A stretch of 64,000 nt of DNA from Leptolyngbya boryana PCC 6306 (GCF_000353285.1 NZ_KB731324.1:4544577-4608576), one strand, 5' to 3'; positions 9,033-18,538 are shown, counted from the first letter of the stretch. Program-made: numbers and translations. Notes: generated from the letters alone by a model not told the origin.

Positions 9033-9872
9033 ATGAATTTTCCTATCTCGATCGCGTTGGATTCGTTTGTTAAGAGTCTCTCACAAGCGCCTCCTCTGAT
9101 TCAGATAGGATTCTTTTTTTTGGCATGGTTCCTGTTATGGCTACCGCTCGCGATTCCGATCGCAATTGCCATGAAGTGGAGACCATTTGAACCGCTACAA
9201 TCGTCACAGAAATTACCGCTTGTCGCCTCACTTTACGGAATTGCTCCACTCGTTTTATGGGGAGTTTCACGGGTAAAAGAGCGGGATTTCCCGACATTTG
9301 GAGTGAGTTGGGATTTGCATCTTTTCAGTTCCAGTGCGATCGGGTTGGGGATTGGTGCGATCGGAATTTTAATTCTGTTTGGCGTGCAAACTGCGATCGG
9401 TTGGTTGCATTGGAACCTGGAGAATTGGAAGCAATGGCTCGCGGCATGTTTGCCGACGTTAGTATTAGGGATTTGGATTGGATTTACGGAAGAATGGGTG
9501 TTTCGCGGGTTCTGTTTTGGAGAATTTGCGTCTGATTTTTGGAGCGCCGCGATTGTTTCTAGCGTCATTTTTTCGGCACTGCATTTGATTTGGGAGGGTC
9601 GTGCCCAGATTCCACAATTGCCAGGGTTGGCATTAATGGGTGTGGTTTTATGTTTGGCGTTTGTGCAAGATCAAAATAGTATTGGACTCCCTTGGGGACT
9701 GCATGCGGGCTGGGTCTGGATGATTGCGAGCCTGGATACTGCAAAGATTTTGAGGTACGAAGCGACTGCACCAGAATGGGGAACGGGCATCGATCGCAAA
9801 CCCTTAGCAGGATTATTAGGGTTAGTATTTTTGTTGGCAATGGGAATTTTGGTAACGAGATCGTTCACGTAA
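9033..9872 (+). CDS. CPBP (CAAX-like/Abi) family intramembrane metalloprotease
   Basis: About 279 residues from the ATG at 9033 (a TTG at 9021 adds four). Several hydrophobic segments are present. The catalytic motifs of the CPBP family are intact: FTEEWVFRGFCFG gives the EExxxR box, SALHLIWEG gives the first His after it, and GLPWGLHAGWVW gives the later His. In cyanobacteria and plants these membrane proteases or their relatives act in protein processing and in the maintenance of photosynthetic complexes; the substrate here is unknown. It is convergent with btpA across a shared hairpin terminator. Confidence 0.88.
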   Translation: MNFPISIALDSFVKSLSQAPPLIQIGFFFLAWFLLWLPLAIPIAIAMKWRPFEPLQSSQKLPLVASLYGIAPLVLWGVSRVKERDFPTFGVSWDLHLFSSSAIGLGIGAIGILILFGVQTAIGWLHWNLENWKQWLAACLPTLVLGIWIGFTEEWVFRGFCFGEFASDFWSAAIVSSVIFSALHLIWEGRAQIPQLPGLALMGVVLCLAFVQDQNSIGLPWGLHAGWVWMIASLDTAKILRYEATAPEWGTGIDRKPLAGLLGLVFLLAMGILVTRSFT

Positions 9873-9903
9873 TCTCAAACCGCAGAACATCTCAAGCTGC
9901 AAA

Positions 9904-9931
9904 AAAATCGGAGTTTTTACAAGCTCCGATT
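9904..9931. terminator. Bidirectional hairpin between the CPBP gene and btpA
   Basis: Stem AAATCGGAG / CTCCGATTT (9 bp) with a 10-nt loop, A-rich on the left and T-rich on the right, placed between two convergent genes. The T-tract is interrupted, so termination strength is uncertain. Confidence 0.7.
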
Positions 9932-9963
9932 TCTTGCTTTCTGTGAAATTTCTCAAAAATTTC

Positions 9964-10821
9964 TTAAGTATGCAGTTTGACAGAAGGCGGAACCTTGTCA
10001 TTTTTTGGCATTGGAACCCCTCGTCTTGCTGCTTCTACAAATCGACTTACCCGAATCGGATCAATTGAATTCTCTCGTTTCCCTTGCCGTTTCAGTGAAC
10101 TCGAGACAATCACCCCATCGGCAACCTGCATCATCTGAGGCACATTTTCCCAATCTGCTCCACTGCCGACAAAAACAGGCGTGCCCTGAGCCGCATCTCG
10201 CGCTAACTCTAGATCTTCTAAGTTAGGCGGATCACCCGTTGCCCAACCGGAAAGAATCACGGCATCTGCCAAACCACGCTCGATCGTGTCTTGCACTGCG
10301 ACCGTGAGATTCGTCGAACTCAAGGGGCGCGCATGTTTCACCAACACATCGGCAAAAATTTTCACATCACTGCCCAATTCGCGCCGATAGCGCATCAACT
10401 CATGGGCGCGACCTTCAATCAAACCTTGATCGGTCGCCATGATGCCTGTCCAGACATTCACGCGAATGAACTGAGCCTGTGTACAAGACGCGATCGCTAA
10501 CGCACTTTGAGCATCATTTCTCAAAACATTAATGCCGATCGGTAACGCGACCATCTGCATCAACCGCTGAATAATCACCGTCATCGCGCTGACAACAGCG
10601 GGATCAACGTGATCTTTCGGGAACGGTGCGTCAAAGAAATTTTCAACAATAATGCCGTCTACGCCACCTGCGGCCAAGGCGGTTGCCTCTTGTTCAGCGC
10701 GATCGATCACGGTCTTCAAACTACCGCCCCAGCGCGGAGAAGTCGGCAGGGGCAGAAGATGAACGACACCAATAATAGGATTTGGAGTTTTGAATATTTG
10801 TTTTAAGTCCACAGCGCCCAC
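9964..10821 (-). CDS. btpA: BtpA family photosystem I biogenesis protein
   Basis: 285 residues, beginning at a GTG (10821). The TIM-barrel-like BtpA/SgcQ family pattern is clear: IGVVHLLPLPTSPRWGG at the N-terminus, AGGVDGIIVENFFDAPF, GINVLRNDAQSALAIA, ADAVILSGWATG, and the C-terminal VFVGSGADWENVPQMM. In Synechocystis BtpA is a peripheral thylakoid protein needed for stable accumulation of the photosystem I reaction-centre proteins. It is divergent from the creatininase-like gene and convergent with the CPBP protease. Confidence 0.92.
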   Translation of the reverse strand: MGAVDLKQIFKTPNPIIGVVHLLPLPTSPRWGGSLKTVIDRAEQEATALAAGGVDGIIVENFFDAPFPKDHVDPAVVSAMTVIIQRLMQMVALPIGINVLRNDAQSALAIASCTQAQFIRVNVWTGIMATDQGLIEGRAHELMRYRRELGSDVKIFADVLVKHARPLSSTNLTVAVQDTIERGLADAVILSGWATGDPPNLEDLELARDAAQGTPVFVGSGADWENVPQMMQVADGVIVSSSLKRQGKRENSIDPIRVSRFVEAARRGVPMPKNDKVPPSVKLHT

Positions 10822-10916
10822 AAAACCGACTTTCTAAGCAACATCAATATTGAAAATGATAACGCGATTCGGAATGCGAAATTTAAAATAGGATTTTCAA
10901 CTCTGAGCGAACTCTT

Positions 10917-11651
10917 ATGTTATTGCACTTATCGACCTGGTTAGAGGTTGAAGCATATTTAGAACAATCGACGGGAATTATTTTACCGATCGGCTCAACT
11001 GAACAACATGGACCGACGGGGCTGATTGGCACAGATGCGATTTGTGCAGAAGCGATCGCGCAAGGAGTGGGAGCCGAGATCGAGGCTTTGGTTGCGCCGA
11101 CGATCCAGGTCGGAATGGCACTGCATCACACGGCTTTTCCGGGCAGTATGAGCTTACGACCAAGCACAATGATTCTCGTGATTCGAGACTATCTCACCAG
11201 TTTGGCGAAAGCTGGATTTCGGAAATTTTTCTTTATCAATGGACATGGTGGAAATGTTGCGACCTTAAAAGCCGCGTTTTCAGAGACTTATGATCATCTG
11301 TCGAATTTGGGCATTTCCAATGAAGTGCAGTGTGTGGTGAGTAACTGGTATATGTGTAGCTCTGTCTATCAGTTGGCAAAAGAATTATATGGCAATCAAG
11401 AAGGTTCTCATGCGACACCGAGCGAAGTTGCTGTGACTCAATATGTCTATCCCGATTTCATTAAGACTGCACCGTTGAGTGAACCAGTCGCGAAAGGACA
11501 TCGGATCTATGGCGCGATCGACTTTCGACGCAACTACCCAGATGGACGTATGGGATCAAATCCGGCTTTGGCTACTCCAGAGCATGGAGAGCAGTTGTAT
11601 CAATTAGCAGTGAAAGAAATTAGCCGAGAGTATTTAACTTTTTTGGGGTAG
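10917..11651 (+). CDS. Creatininase family amidohydrolase
   Basis: 244 residues. The metal-dependent creatininase fold is supported by ILPIGSTEQHGPTGLIGTDA (Glu and His ligands plus Asp), the central FFINGHGGNVATLKAA (His ligand in NGHGGN) and EGSHATPSEVAVT (Glu). In the wider family members cleave cyclic amides: creatinine, or in riboflavin/F420-related and mycofactocin pathways, formamide or peptide bonds. Cyanobacterial members are mostly uncharacterised. It is divergent from btpA with about 95 bp between the starts, and convergent with the hybrid kinase. Confidence 0.88.
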   Translation: MLLHLSTWLEVEAYLEQSTGIILPIGSTEQHGPTGLIGTDAICAEAIAQGVGAEIEALVAPTIQVGMALHHTAFPGSMSLRPSTMILVIRDYLTSLAKAGFRKFFFINGHGGNVATLKAAFSETYDHLSNLGISNEVQCVVSNWYMCSSVYQLAKELYGNQEGSHATPSEVAVTQYVYPDFIKTAPLSEPVAKGHRIYGAIDFRRNYPDGRMGSNPALATPEHGEQLYQLAVKEISREYLTFLG

Positions 11652-11675
11652 TCGTCTGATCGCATTGATCTCCAC

Positions 11676-14600
11676 TTATGCCGATAGAAGCTGATTGAGA
11701 TGATCTAATAACTCTTCCATCGTCAGGGGAGGTAAGACGATCGTTGCAATTTCTTCTAACACGGGATCGGGTTGAGCTTGCTGATCGATCACAACAATCG
11801 AGACTTTCTCCTTAAATTTCTTCAAGCTTGACAGTTGCGCGATCGCCGATGCATCTAAATCCTCAGCGTGAATCAGCAAGAGATCAATACTCTGAGTGTC
11901 GAGCTTTTGCAGCACATCTTGCCACGATCGCGCAATCATTCCTCGGAATCCAGCCGTTTGGAGATATTGCATCACCGCTTGTAGCCAGTCTGAGCGCTTA
12001 TCGGTCGTTTCGGTCGAGCGCAGCTTAGAAGACTCGATCGCTAATACCAACGGTCGCCACGCAAATCCTGCTGCCACTTGAATCACTTGTAACAGTGCAG
12101 AAGGCTCAGACGCATCTGAAATCGGAGCTAAGCAGGGAAAAACGGATAAGTTTTGGATCTGATTTGCCGCTTGAGTTGTAGCCGGATCAAGTGTGACCAA
12201 AGGCAACGACGCGAGGAAACTACAGTCTCCTAAGAGTTTGAGATAGCCGATTGGATCAGGAATCGCGGCATCGAGGAGCACAAGATTGGGTTTCCAAACT
12301 TGCGCTAAAAGTTCAGCTTGTTCTAAATCGTCGGCTTCGACCACCCGGTAATTATGGCTGTGCAGCAAGGCATTGAGATCGACTTCTGAAACGGTTCCTA
12401 ATCGGTGAAGTTCGCCATACCGAGTCGGACTAAGACGGAGAATCACCAATGTTTGAGGAGAGGATTCCACAATCGAGATCGGCACTTCATCCGGAGTCAG
12501 TTGATTGAGAACTTGCTGAAGCGATTTCTGAAGAATCGGCAATGCCAAAAATCCATCGGCATGATTGCGATAAGCTTGTTCTCGATCGCCCCGAGTTCCC
12601 GTGACAATTATCGGAATCTCTCGCGTCTGCGGTTCTGCTTTTAATAATGTCAAGACATCCCAACCCGATAAAGTCGGCAACAAGGGATTGAGAAAAACCG
12701 CACAAGGTTGGAGACGGCGAGCTTTTTCAACTGCCTCCGTTCCCGATCTCGCAATCACCACTCGATATCCCAGTGCCGCTAATTGCTCAGACAGCACCTC
12801 GATCGACTTCACAACCGCTTCGACAACGAGGACTAAACGATTCTCGATCGCAGTCGGGGTTCTGAGAATCTGACCGCGCTGCACCACAATACTGGTCGTC
12901 GGTTGGGGATGCGTTGGCGGCAGTAACAGTGTAAATTGGCTGCCTTGATGCTCGCGCGACACAAAGGAGACATCTCCTCCGTGTAATCGCGCCAAACGCT
13001 GGGTCAGCACCAGTCCCAATCCTGCACCTTCAAATCGACGAGTCAGGGGATTCTCAAGCTGCTGAAACTTTTGGAAAATTAGATGCTGCTTCTCAGCCGG
13101 AATGCCGATTCCGGTATCCCAAACTGTAAATGCAATCCAGCCTTCCCATCGACTGACCTGTAAGCCAATCCGTCCCGATGGCTCTGTGAATTTCAGTGCA
13201 TTGGACAGAAGATGCACCAGCATTTGACGCAGACGCAATTCATCAGCGACTAATGTTTCTAATCCGGGTTCAATTTCTAAGCTGAATTGAGCTAGATCAG
13301 CCGTCGCGTTCAACTTGGTGCGCGTCTCTGGCTTTTCTTCTTCAAGACAAAGCTGCTGGGCTTGCTCAACGGCGCGCTCACACAAGTTTTTGACATTCAC
13401 CGAATACAACGTCAATTCAATCTGACCCGTTTCAATTCGAGTCAGGTCGAGAATGTCATTGACGATCGCCATTAAATGCCGACCGCTGCGGTGAATCAAT
13501 TGCGCATAGCGAATTTGGCGATCGTTCAAGGTGCCCGACAGTTGATCTTTGAGCAGACTTGATAAGCCCAATACCGCAGTCAACGGCGTTCTTAATTCAT
13601 GGCTGATGCAATTGAGAAACTCATCTTTGAGACGATTCAATTGCACTAAATCCGCATTTTTCGCGGCGAGTTCGCGAGAAAGTTGCTGTTGCTCAGTCAC
13701 ATCTTGCACTAAAACGAGCCACAACTCTTCTGCCGTCGATCGCTCAGTTGCCCGTTCTCCCCCCTCAAATGTGGCTAAATGAAAAGGCTGATGAACCGTT
13801 TCACTCAACGCCTCTCGACCCGATAGCAGCGCTCCGAGTGGAATTTTTGCAAACTGTAAAATTCGTTCCTGCCCATTCTTTAAAGGACAGACACATACGC
13901 AAGTATTCGGATCAGATCCAAGCTGACATAATTTTGCCAGCAATGGATGATCGGCGGCGCTATCTTCTAGCACCGATGCAACATCACGCTGTACCCAACC
14001 TGTATCTACAAAATCTGTCAGTTGCTCGCTCCAATGTTGATTGCGTGCAATCACCCGTCCGGTGCTTGTCTGCAACATCAGCGGCAGGGGCAAATGCTCC
14101 AAAAACTGCATCAGTGTGGTCTTCGTTTCGAGTTCAGTTAAGGCCAATTGAGCAGGCGACAAGCCTAACTCTAGCGATTTGGAATAACCCATCTCGGCAA
14201 TTTGAACTTGAATTTTTTGCTTCAGGCGAGTCGAAGAAGACTCAGGTTCAACAGAAGCCTCGGTTTTTGCTTGTCGCCAGAGCGATTCAGATGAAGGCTT
14301 ATTCGGCGATCGAGTCGAAATGACTTCGACCCACAAGCGCAAATAAACACTATCGACTAATCCTAAAAATCGCTGTTCTGCATCAAGAACAGCCCAATAT
14401 CGCATCGGACTGACAAATTCGAGTTGATGGAAAGAGAGAGTGTCTGCGATCGTGGGCAACTCTTCCACACATTGATCTAAGCGGGGGTCATTTTGGCGCG
14501 CATGAGACAGTAAGCGATGAGCATGAATCACGCCAATCGGAAATTGCCGCTCATCGATTAATACCAAGCGGTCGGATCGATACTGCCCCATGACCTCGAT

Positions 14601-14678
14601 CGCTTCTGCCAGAGTGGCTGACTGAAAACAAACCGGAGCAGGCTCGATAAATTCACGAATCGAGGGTGGATATATCAC
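11676..14678 (-). CDS. Hybrid sensor histidine kinase with CBS pair, PAS-like domain and three receiver-like domains
   Basis: 1000 residues, starting at a GTG (14678). Order: a CBS-type pair (about 1-120); a linker; a PAS-like domain (about 185-330); a coiled segment; HisKA with FLNCISHELRTPLTAVLG (phospho-acceptor His360); HATPase_c with N box LLSNALKF (about 491-497), G1 DTGIGIP (521-527) and G2 GAGLGL (551-556); and three receiver-like domains. Receiver 1 (about 612-725) has Asn664 where the phospho-Asp belongs. Receiver 2 (about 735-870) keeps Asp803. Receiver 3 (about 876-1000) has His937 at that place. No transmembrane helix is evident, so it should be cytosolic. It is divergent from kaiABC across about 400 bp, which makes a clock input or output role worth considering, but nothing in the sequence proves it. 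Confidence 0.9.
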   Translation of the reverse strand: MIYPPSIREFIEPAPVCFQSATLAEAIEVMGQYRSDRLVLIDERQFPIGVIHAHRLLSHARQNDPRLDQCVEELPTIADTLSFHQLEFVSPMRYWAVLDAEQRFLGLVDSVYLRLWVEVISTRSPNKPSSESLWRQAKTEASVEPESSSTRLKQKIQVQIAEMGYSKSLELGLSPAQLALTELETKTTLMQFLEHLPLPLMLQTSTGRVIARNQHWSEQLTDFVDTGWVQRDVASVLEDSAADHPLLAKLCQLGSDPNTCVCVCPLKNGQERILQFAKIPLGALLSGREALSETVHQPFHLATFEGGERATERSTAEELWLVLVQDVTEQQQLSRELAAKNADLVQLNRLKDEFLNCISHELRTPLTAVLGLSSLLKDQLSGTLNDRQIRYAQLIHRSGRHLMAIVNDILDLTRIETGQIELTLYSVNVKNLCERAVEQAQQLCLEEEKPETRTKLNATADLAQFSLEIEPGLETLVADELRLRQMLVHLLSNALKFTEPSGRIGLQVSRWEGWIAFTVWDTGIGIPAEKQHLIFQKFQQLENPLTRRFEGAGLGLVLTQRLARLHGGDVSFVSREHQGSQFTLLLPPTHPQPTTSIVVQRGQILRTPTAIENRLVLVVEAVVKSIEVLSEQLAALGYRVVIARSGTEAVEKARRLQPCAVFLNPLLPTLSGWDVLTLLKAEPQTREIPIIVTGTRGDREQAYRNHADGFLALPILQKSLQQVLNQLTPDEVPISIVESSPQTLVILRLSPTRYGELHRLGTVSEVDLNALLHSHNYRVVEADDLEQAELLAQVWKPNLVLLDAAIPDPIGYLKLLGDCSFLASLPLVTLDPATTQAANQIQNLSVFPCLAPISDASEPSALLQVIQVAAGFAWRPLVLAIESSKLRSTETTDKRSDWLQAVMQYLQTAGFRGMIARSWQDVLQKLDTQSIDLLLIHAEDLDASAIAQLSSLKKFKEKVSIVVIDQQAQPDPVLEEIATIVLPPLTMEELLDHLNQLLSA

Positions 14679-15084
14679 TCTCTTCTATCCTGCCGAGCGG
14701 CACAACGCATCGCAAACCAGTGCTGGTTCTGATCTTAATCGCTTCTCAACCGCTGTAGACGGTAATTTAGCCGACAAACGCACTGCCTGAAATGGAAATT
14801 AATAAGTGCAAATGTAAATGCTTCAAACGAAGCGAAAATTTAAAAAGAAATTCAAATCTATCTCATTCAGCGTAATTGACGCTCGAATGGAAAGCGTTTA
14901 TGTAATTATAGTTAACAGTTCGCCAAGTCTGTAAATCTATATCAATGCAAATTCGAGAGTTTGATGGCACTTTCCTTTTATTCCAGGTAAGTCCTGGCTC
15001 GGAGTGTCACAATAGAACGATCAGATAACAAGCGCTAACCATTCCTTCTAAAATTTGCCCTTGATAGCCCTAGTTTCCTCGATC
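14679..15084. other. Divergent intergenic region between the hybrid kinase and kaiA
   Basis: About 400 bp without a convincing ORF. It is AT-rich from about 14800 to 14960 and should carry the kinase promoter and the kai promoter. An AT-rich stretch near 14898-14920 (TAATTATAGTTAACAG) is a reasonable place for a kaiA promoter, but no element was assigned with certainty. Confidence 0.5.
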
Positions 15085-15948
15085 GTGCGTCCTCAACTTT
15101 CGATTGGCGTATATCTCAACTCTCCAGCGTTGCCGCAATCACTGGAGCAGATTCTGGCTAGCCACGAGCGCTATGCAATGACGGTGGTCGAATCGACCCA
15201 GGACTTTTTTCAGCTCATTCAGCAGCACAAACAGCAGCTCGATTGCCTAATTTTGCAAGACAGTTCTGAATTGCCTGCAATTATTGAATGGCTTCACAGC
15301 CAAGCCACACTGTTGCCTGCGATTTTAGTCGAATCTGAACCCCACACTACTCGTCCACCAGATTTCACATTTTTGTATCACACGGGCGAAGTTTGGGCGA
15401 CTCTAGCGGACCTCGAACAGGTTGACAATCTGATTGCGAACGCGATCGAAGGATTTCTGAATCTCTCGCCATCTTGTCAAATTCCGCGCGAAACGGCTCC
15501 GCCGGATCCGACACGAGATCTGACGACCCAGAATTTTCTCATGCTGCAACAGCGACGGCTGACTGAAAAACTGCATGAGCGACTTGGATATTTGGGGGTC
15601 TATTACAAACGCAATCCTCAGGCTTATCTGAGAAATCTTCCGCCTCAAGAGCAGCATGAACTGATCGAGGCGCTGCGGCTCGAATATCGTGCGATTATTT
15701 TGAGCTATTTCACAGACGAGACGGCTCTCAATCATCGCATTGACAATTTCGTGAATGCTGCTTTTTTCGCAGATGTCTCAGTCGCCCAAATTGTGGAAAT
15801 CCACATGGAACTCATGGATGAATTTGCCAAACAGCTAAAATTAGAAGGGCGAAATGAAGAAGTTTTGCTGGATTATCGACTGACGCTGATTGATACGATT
15901 GCACATTTGTGTGAGATGTATCGGCGTTCTATTCCGCGAGAATCTTAA
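15085..15948 (+). CDS. kaiA: Circadian clock protein KaiA
   Basis: 287 residues from the GTG at 15085; a TTG at 15055 would add ten. The GTG start is preferred because it aligns with the N-terminus of S. elongatus KaiA (284 residues). The N-terminal ~130 residues are the pseudo-receiver domain (DQ-like LDCLILQDSSELPAI). The C-terminal ~120 residues are the KaiC-binding four-helix domain: RLGYLGVYYKRNPQAYLRNL, NHRIDNFVNAAFFADVSV, EIHMELMDEFAKQLKLEGR and IAHLCEMYRRSIPRES. KaiA stimulates KaiC autophosphorylation by binding its C-terminal tail. The full-length form separates this organism from Nostoc-type strains with truncated KaiA. It is first of a kaiABC unit. Confidence 0.96.
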   Translation: MRPQLSIGVYLNSPALPQSLEQILASHERYAMTVVESTQDFFQLIQQHKQQLDCLILQDSSELPAIIEWLHSQATLLPAILVESEPHTTRPPDFTFLYHTGEVWATLADLEQVDNLIANAIEGFLNLSPSCQIPRETAPPDPTRDLTTQNFLMLQQRRLTEKLHERLGYLGVYYKRNPQAYLRNLPPQEQHELIEALRLEYRAIILSYFTDETALNHRIDNFVNAAFFADVSVAQIVEIHMELMDEFAKQLKLEGRNEEVLLDYRLTLIDTIAHLCEMYRRSIPRES

Positions 15949-16013
15949 CTTAGAATGCGGATTTTGACTGTAATGCTAGTCGTAATCTAGAGTGAATAGC
16001 GATCGATCAAACT

Positions 16014-16331
16014 ATGAGTCCTTTAAAGAAGACCTACGTCTTAAAACTATACGTCGCTGGAAATACACCGAATTCGGTTCGGGCACTCAAGACGTTAAAT
16101 AACATTCTCGAAAAGGAGTTTCAAGGAGTCTATGCGCTAAAAGTCATTGATGTTTTGAAAAACCCGCAACTTGCAGAAGAAGACAAAATCCTCGCAACTC
16201 CAACTTTGGCAAAAATCCTGCCCCCGCCTGTACGCAAAATTATTGGCGACTTGTCCGATCGAGAAAAAGTTTTGATCGGGTTGGACTTGCTTTATGAAGA
16301 ACTGCGAGAAGAAGAGCTTGATTCGCAATAA
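16014..16331 (+). CDS. kaiB: Circadian clock protein KaiB
   Basis: 105 residues, almost collinear with S. elongatus KaiB (102). Conserved blocks are [60 protein letters not shown] (including the cis-proline region) and [20 protein letters not shown]. KaiB is a metamorphic thioredoxin-like protein; its fold-switched form binds phosphorylated KaiC, sequesters KaiA and recruits SasA/CikA. It starts 65 bp after kaiA. The acidic C-terminal tail is slightly longer than in S. elongatus. Confidence 0.98.
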   Translation: MSPLKKTYVLKLYVAGNTPNSVRALKTLNNILEKEFQGVYALKVIDVLKNPQLAEEDKILATPTLAKILPPPVRKIIGDLSDREKVLIGLDLLYEELREEELDSQ

Positions 16332-16347
16332 CTCTGGAATTGAACGG

Positions 16348-16375
16348 CTTATTTACAAGTTTTGTGGTAAATAAG
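16348..16375 (+). other. Stem-loop in the kaiB-kaiC intercistronic gap
   Basis: CTTATTTAC and GTAAATAAG form a perfect 9-bp inverted repeat with a 10-nt loop, 17 bp after the kaiB stop and about 75 bp before the kaiC start. It lacks a T-tract, so it is not a standard terminator. It could stabilise or process the kaiBC transcript. Confidence 0.6.
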
Positions 16376-16451
16376 TGAAACGGCATAATCTAACCCCTTT
16401 GAGATCTTCTGATACTCAGGAGCTTGCTCCATTTTGTCTGACCCTAATCCT

Positions 16452-18005
16452 ATGACTTCGATTAATCAAACCGAACCGCGTAATCCCGCTGATCTTTCTA
16501 GCGTGCGAAAAATTCGTACGCTGATCGAAGGCTTCGACGATATTAGTCACGGAGGACTGCCCGTTGGTCGCACAACCCTCGTCAGTGGCACTTCTGGAAC
16601 AGGCAAAACGCTACTCGCAGTACAGTTTCTCTATAACGGAATCACTCAATTTGACGAAGCAGGTGTGTTTGTCACCTTTGAAGAATCCCCTGCTGACATT
16701 ATCAAAAACGCCTATAGCTTCGGATGGGATCTACAACGATTTGTAGATGAAGGAAAACTGTTTATTCTCGATGCGTCTCCTGATCCTGAAGGTCAAGATG
16801 TCGTCGGAAATTTTGACCTTTCAGCTTTAATTGAACGAATTCAGTATGCGATTCGGAAATACAAAGCGCGGCGGGTGTCGATCGACTCTGTGACGGCAGT
16901 GTTTCAGCAATATGATGCAGCGTCGGTCGTGCGGCGAGAAATTTTTCGCCTCGTCGCCCGGTTAAAGCAAGTCGGGGCAACCACGATTATGACCACCGAG
17001 CGGATTGAGGAATATGGTCCGGTCGCACGTTTTGGCGTGGAAGAATTTGTCTCAGATAATGTCGTAATTGTGCGCAACGTCCTCGAAGGAGAGCGGCGCA
17101 GAAGAACGATCGAGATTCTCAAACTTCGCGGGACAACTCACATGAAAGGGGAATACCCTTTCACGATCACGAATCAAGGGGTCAATATCTTCCCGCTAGG
17201 TGCGATGCGCCTGACTCAGCGATCGTCGAATGTGCGCGTCTCGTCGGGGGTCAACACCCTAGACGAAATGTGCGGCGGTGGATTCTTCAAAGATTCGATC
17301 ATTCTGGCAACGGGCGCAACCGGAACCGGAAAAACGCTGCTGGTTAGCAAATTTTTGCAGGAAGCGTGTCAAAGAGGCGATCGCGCAATCTTGTTTGCCT
17401 ACGAAGAATCGCGGGCGCAATTGTCACGAAACGCCTACTCGTGGGGCATCGACTTTGAAGAACTCGAACAACAAGGATTGTTAAAAATTATTTGTGCGTA
17501 TCCTGAGTCAGCAGGCTTAGAAGATCACTTGCAGATTATTAAATCGGAAATTTCGGAATTTAAGCCGTCCAGGATTGCGATCGACTCGCTTTCTGCCTTG
17601 GCGCGAGGCGTCAGTAACAATGCGTTCCGACAGTTTGTGATTGGCGTGACCGGATTTGCGAAACAAGAGGAGATCACCGGATTCTTCACGAATACGACCG
17701 ATCAGTTTATGGGATCGCATTCGATTACCGATTCGCATATTTCCACGATCACCGACACGATTATCATGCTGCAATACGTCGAGATCCGGGGCGAAATGTC
17801 GCGTGCCTTGAACGTGTTTAAGATGCGGGGATCTTGGCATGATAAGGGAATTCGCGAATACACCATTAGTGCTCAAGGTCCAGAAATTAAGGACTCGTTC
17901 CGCAATTTCGAGCGAATTATTAGCGGTTCACCGACTCGGATTGCAGTCGATGAGAAAGTTGATCTGTCACGAATTACGAAAGGATTACGCTCAGAAGACA
18001 AATAA
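16452..18005 (+). CDS. kaiC: Circadian clock ATPase/kinase KaiC
   Basis: 517 residues from the ATG at 16452, matching the S. elongatus N-terminus residue for residue in spacing; a TTG at 16434 adds six. Two RecA-like domains are present. CI has Walker A GTSGTGKT and catalytic Glu pair in VTFEESP. CII has Walker A GATGTGKT and FAYEESRAQL. The two autophosphorylated residues fall in DSHISTITD and count to Ser431 and Thr432, the same numbers as in S. elongatus. The C-terminal tail, needed for KaiA binding, is present. KaiC is the hexameric core of the clock; CI ATP hydrolysis sets the period and CII carries the phosphorylation cycle. Confidence 0.98.
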   Translation: MTSINQTEPRNPADLSSVRKIRTLIEGFDDISHGGLPVGRTTLVSGTSGTGKTLLAVQFLYNGITQFDEAGVFVTFEESPADIIKNAYSFGWDLQRFVDEGKLFILDASPDPEGQDVVGNFDLSALIERIQYAIRKYKARRVSIDSVTAVFQQYDAASVVRREIFRLVARLKQVGATTIMTTERIEEYGPVARFGVEEFVSDNVVIVRNVLEGERRRRTIEILKLRGTTHMKGEYPFTITNQGVNIFPLGAMRLTQRSSNVRVSSGVNTLDEMCGGGFFKDSIILATGATGTGKTLLVSKFLQEACQRGDRAILFAYEESRAQLSRNAYSWGIDFEELEQQGLLKIICAYPESAGLEDHLQIIKSEISEFKPSRIAIDSLSALARGVSNNAFRQFVIGVTGFAKQEEITGFFTNTTDQFMGSHSITDSHISTITDTIIMLQYVEIRGEMSRALNVFKMRGSWHDKGIREYTISAQGPEIKDSFRNFERIISGSPTRIAVDEKVDLSRITKGLRSEDK

Positions 18006-18289
18006 TCCAAGGCTCTTAACGCGATCATCAGACTTGATTAAGTTGAATTCCAAAAAAATTAATCGATTTAAGTTGTAATTTTCTATCAAGATGTAGTGTG
18101 AAGAACAAAAATAATGGTTCAAAAAGAGGGATGATCAGAGTGGGTTCTTGACGAATTTGAAAATGAACACTGCAATGACCTGAATGAGTTGGAGAATTTA
18201 TCAGCTCGTGTGCAAATTGCCCTAGGACGCAGTGCTTCCGGCTCAACAGTTCATAGAATCCAGTTTTGCTCTTCGTTTCGGACATTCTC

Positions 18290-18538
18290 ATGACCATTTA
18301 CGTTGGAAATCTTTCATACCAAGCGACCGTAGACGACCTGAAATCGGTCTTTGCCGAATATGGCACGGTAAAGCGGGTCGTCCTGCCTACCGATCGCGAA
18401 ACTGGACGGATGCGAGGCTTCGCATTTGTGGAAATGGAACAAGACGCGCAAGAAGATGCCGCAATTACTGACTTAGACGGGGCAGAGTGGATGGGTCGGC
18501 AGCTTCGAGTCAATAAAGCGAAACCGAAGGGAGAGTAA
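18290..18538 (+). CDS. RRM-type RNA-binding protein (cyanobacterial Rbp)
   Basis: 82 residues forming one RNA-recognition motif. RNP2 is MTIYVGNLSY at the N-terminus and RNP1 is RGFAFVEM (about residues 40-47), both with their aromatic RNA-stacking residues. The protein ends shortly after the domain without the glycine-rich tail of some Rbps. Cyanobacterial Rbps are cold- or light-responsive and help localise photosystem mRNAs to thylakoids. The ATG at 18290 is preferred over the upstream TTG at 18266. The ~280 bp between kaiC and this gene could hold its long 5' untranslated region, typical of rbp genes. Confidence 0.94.
   Translation: MTIYVGNLSYQATVDDLKSVFAEYGTVKRVVLPTDRETGRMRGFAFVEMEQDAQEDAAITDLDGAEWMGRQLRVNKAKPKGE

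Noticed and set aside
13748-14323. A 191-residue frame on the plus strand inside the hybrid kinase
   Set aside because: It is antisense to the CBS/PAS part of a convincing kinase gene and has no recognisable motif.
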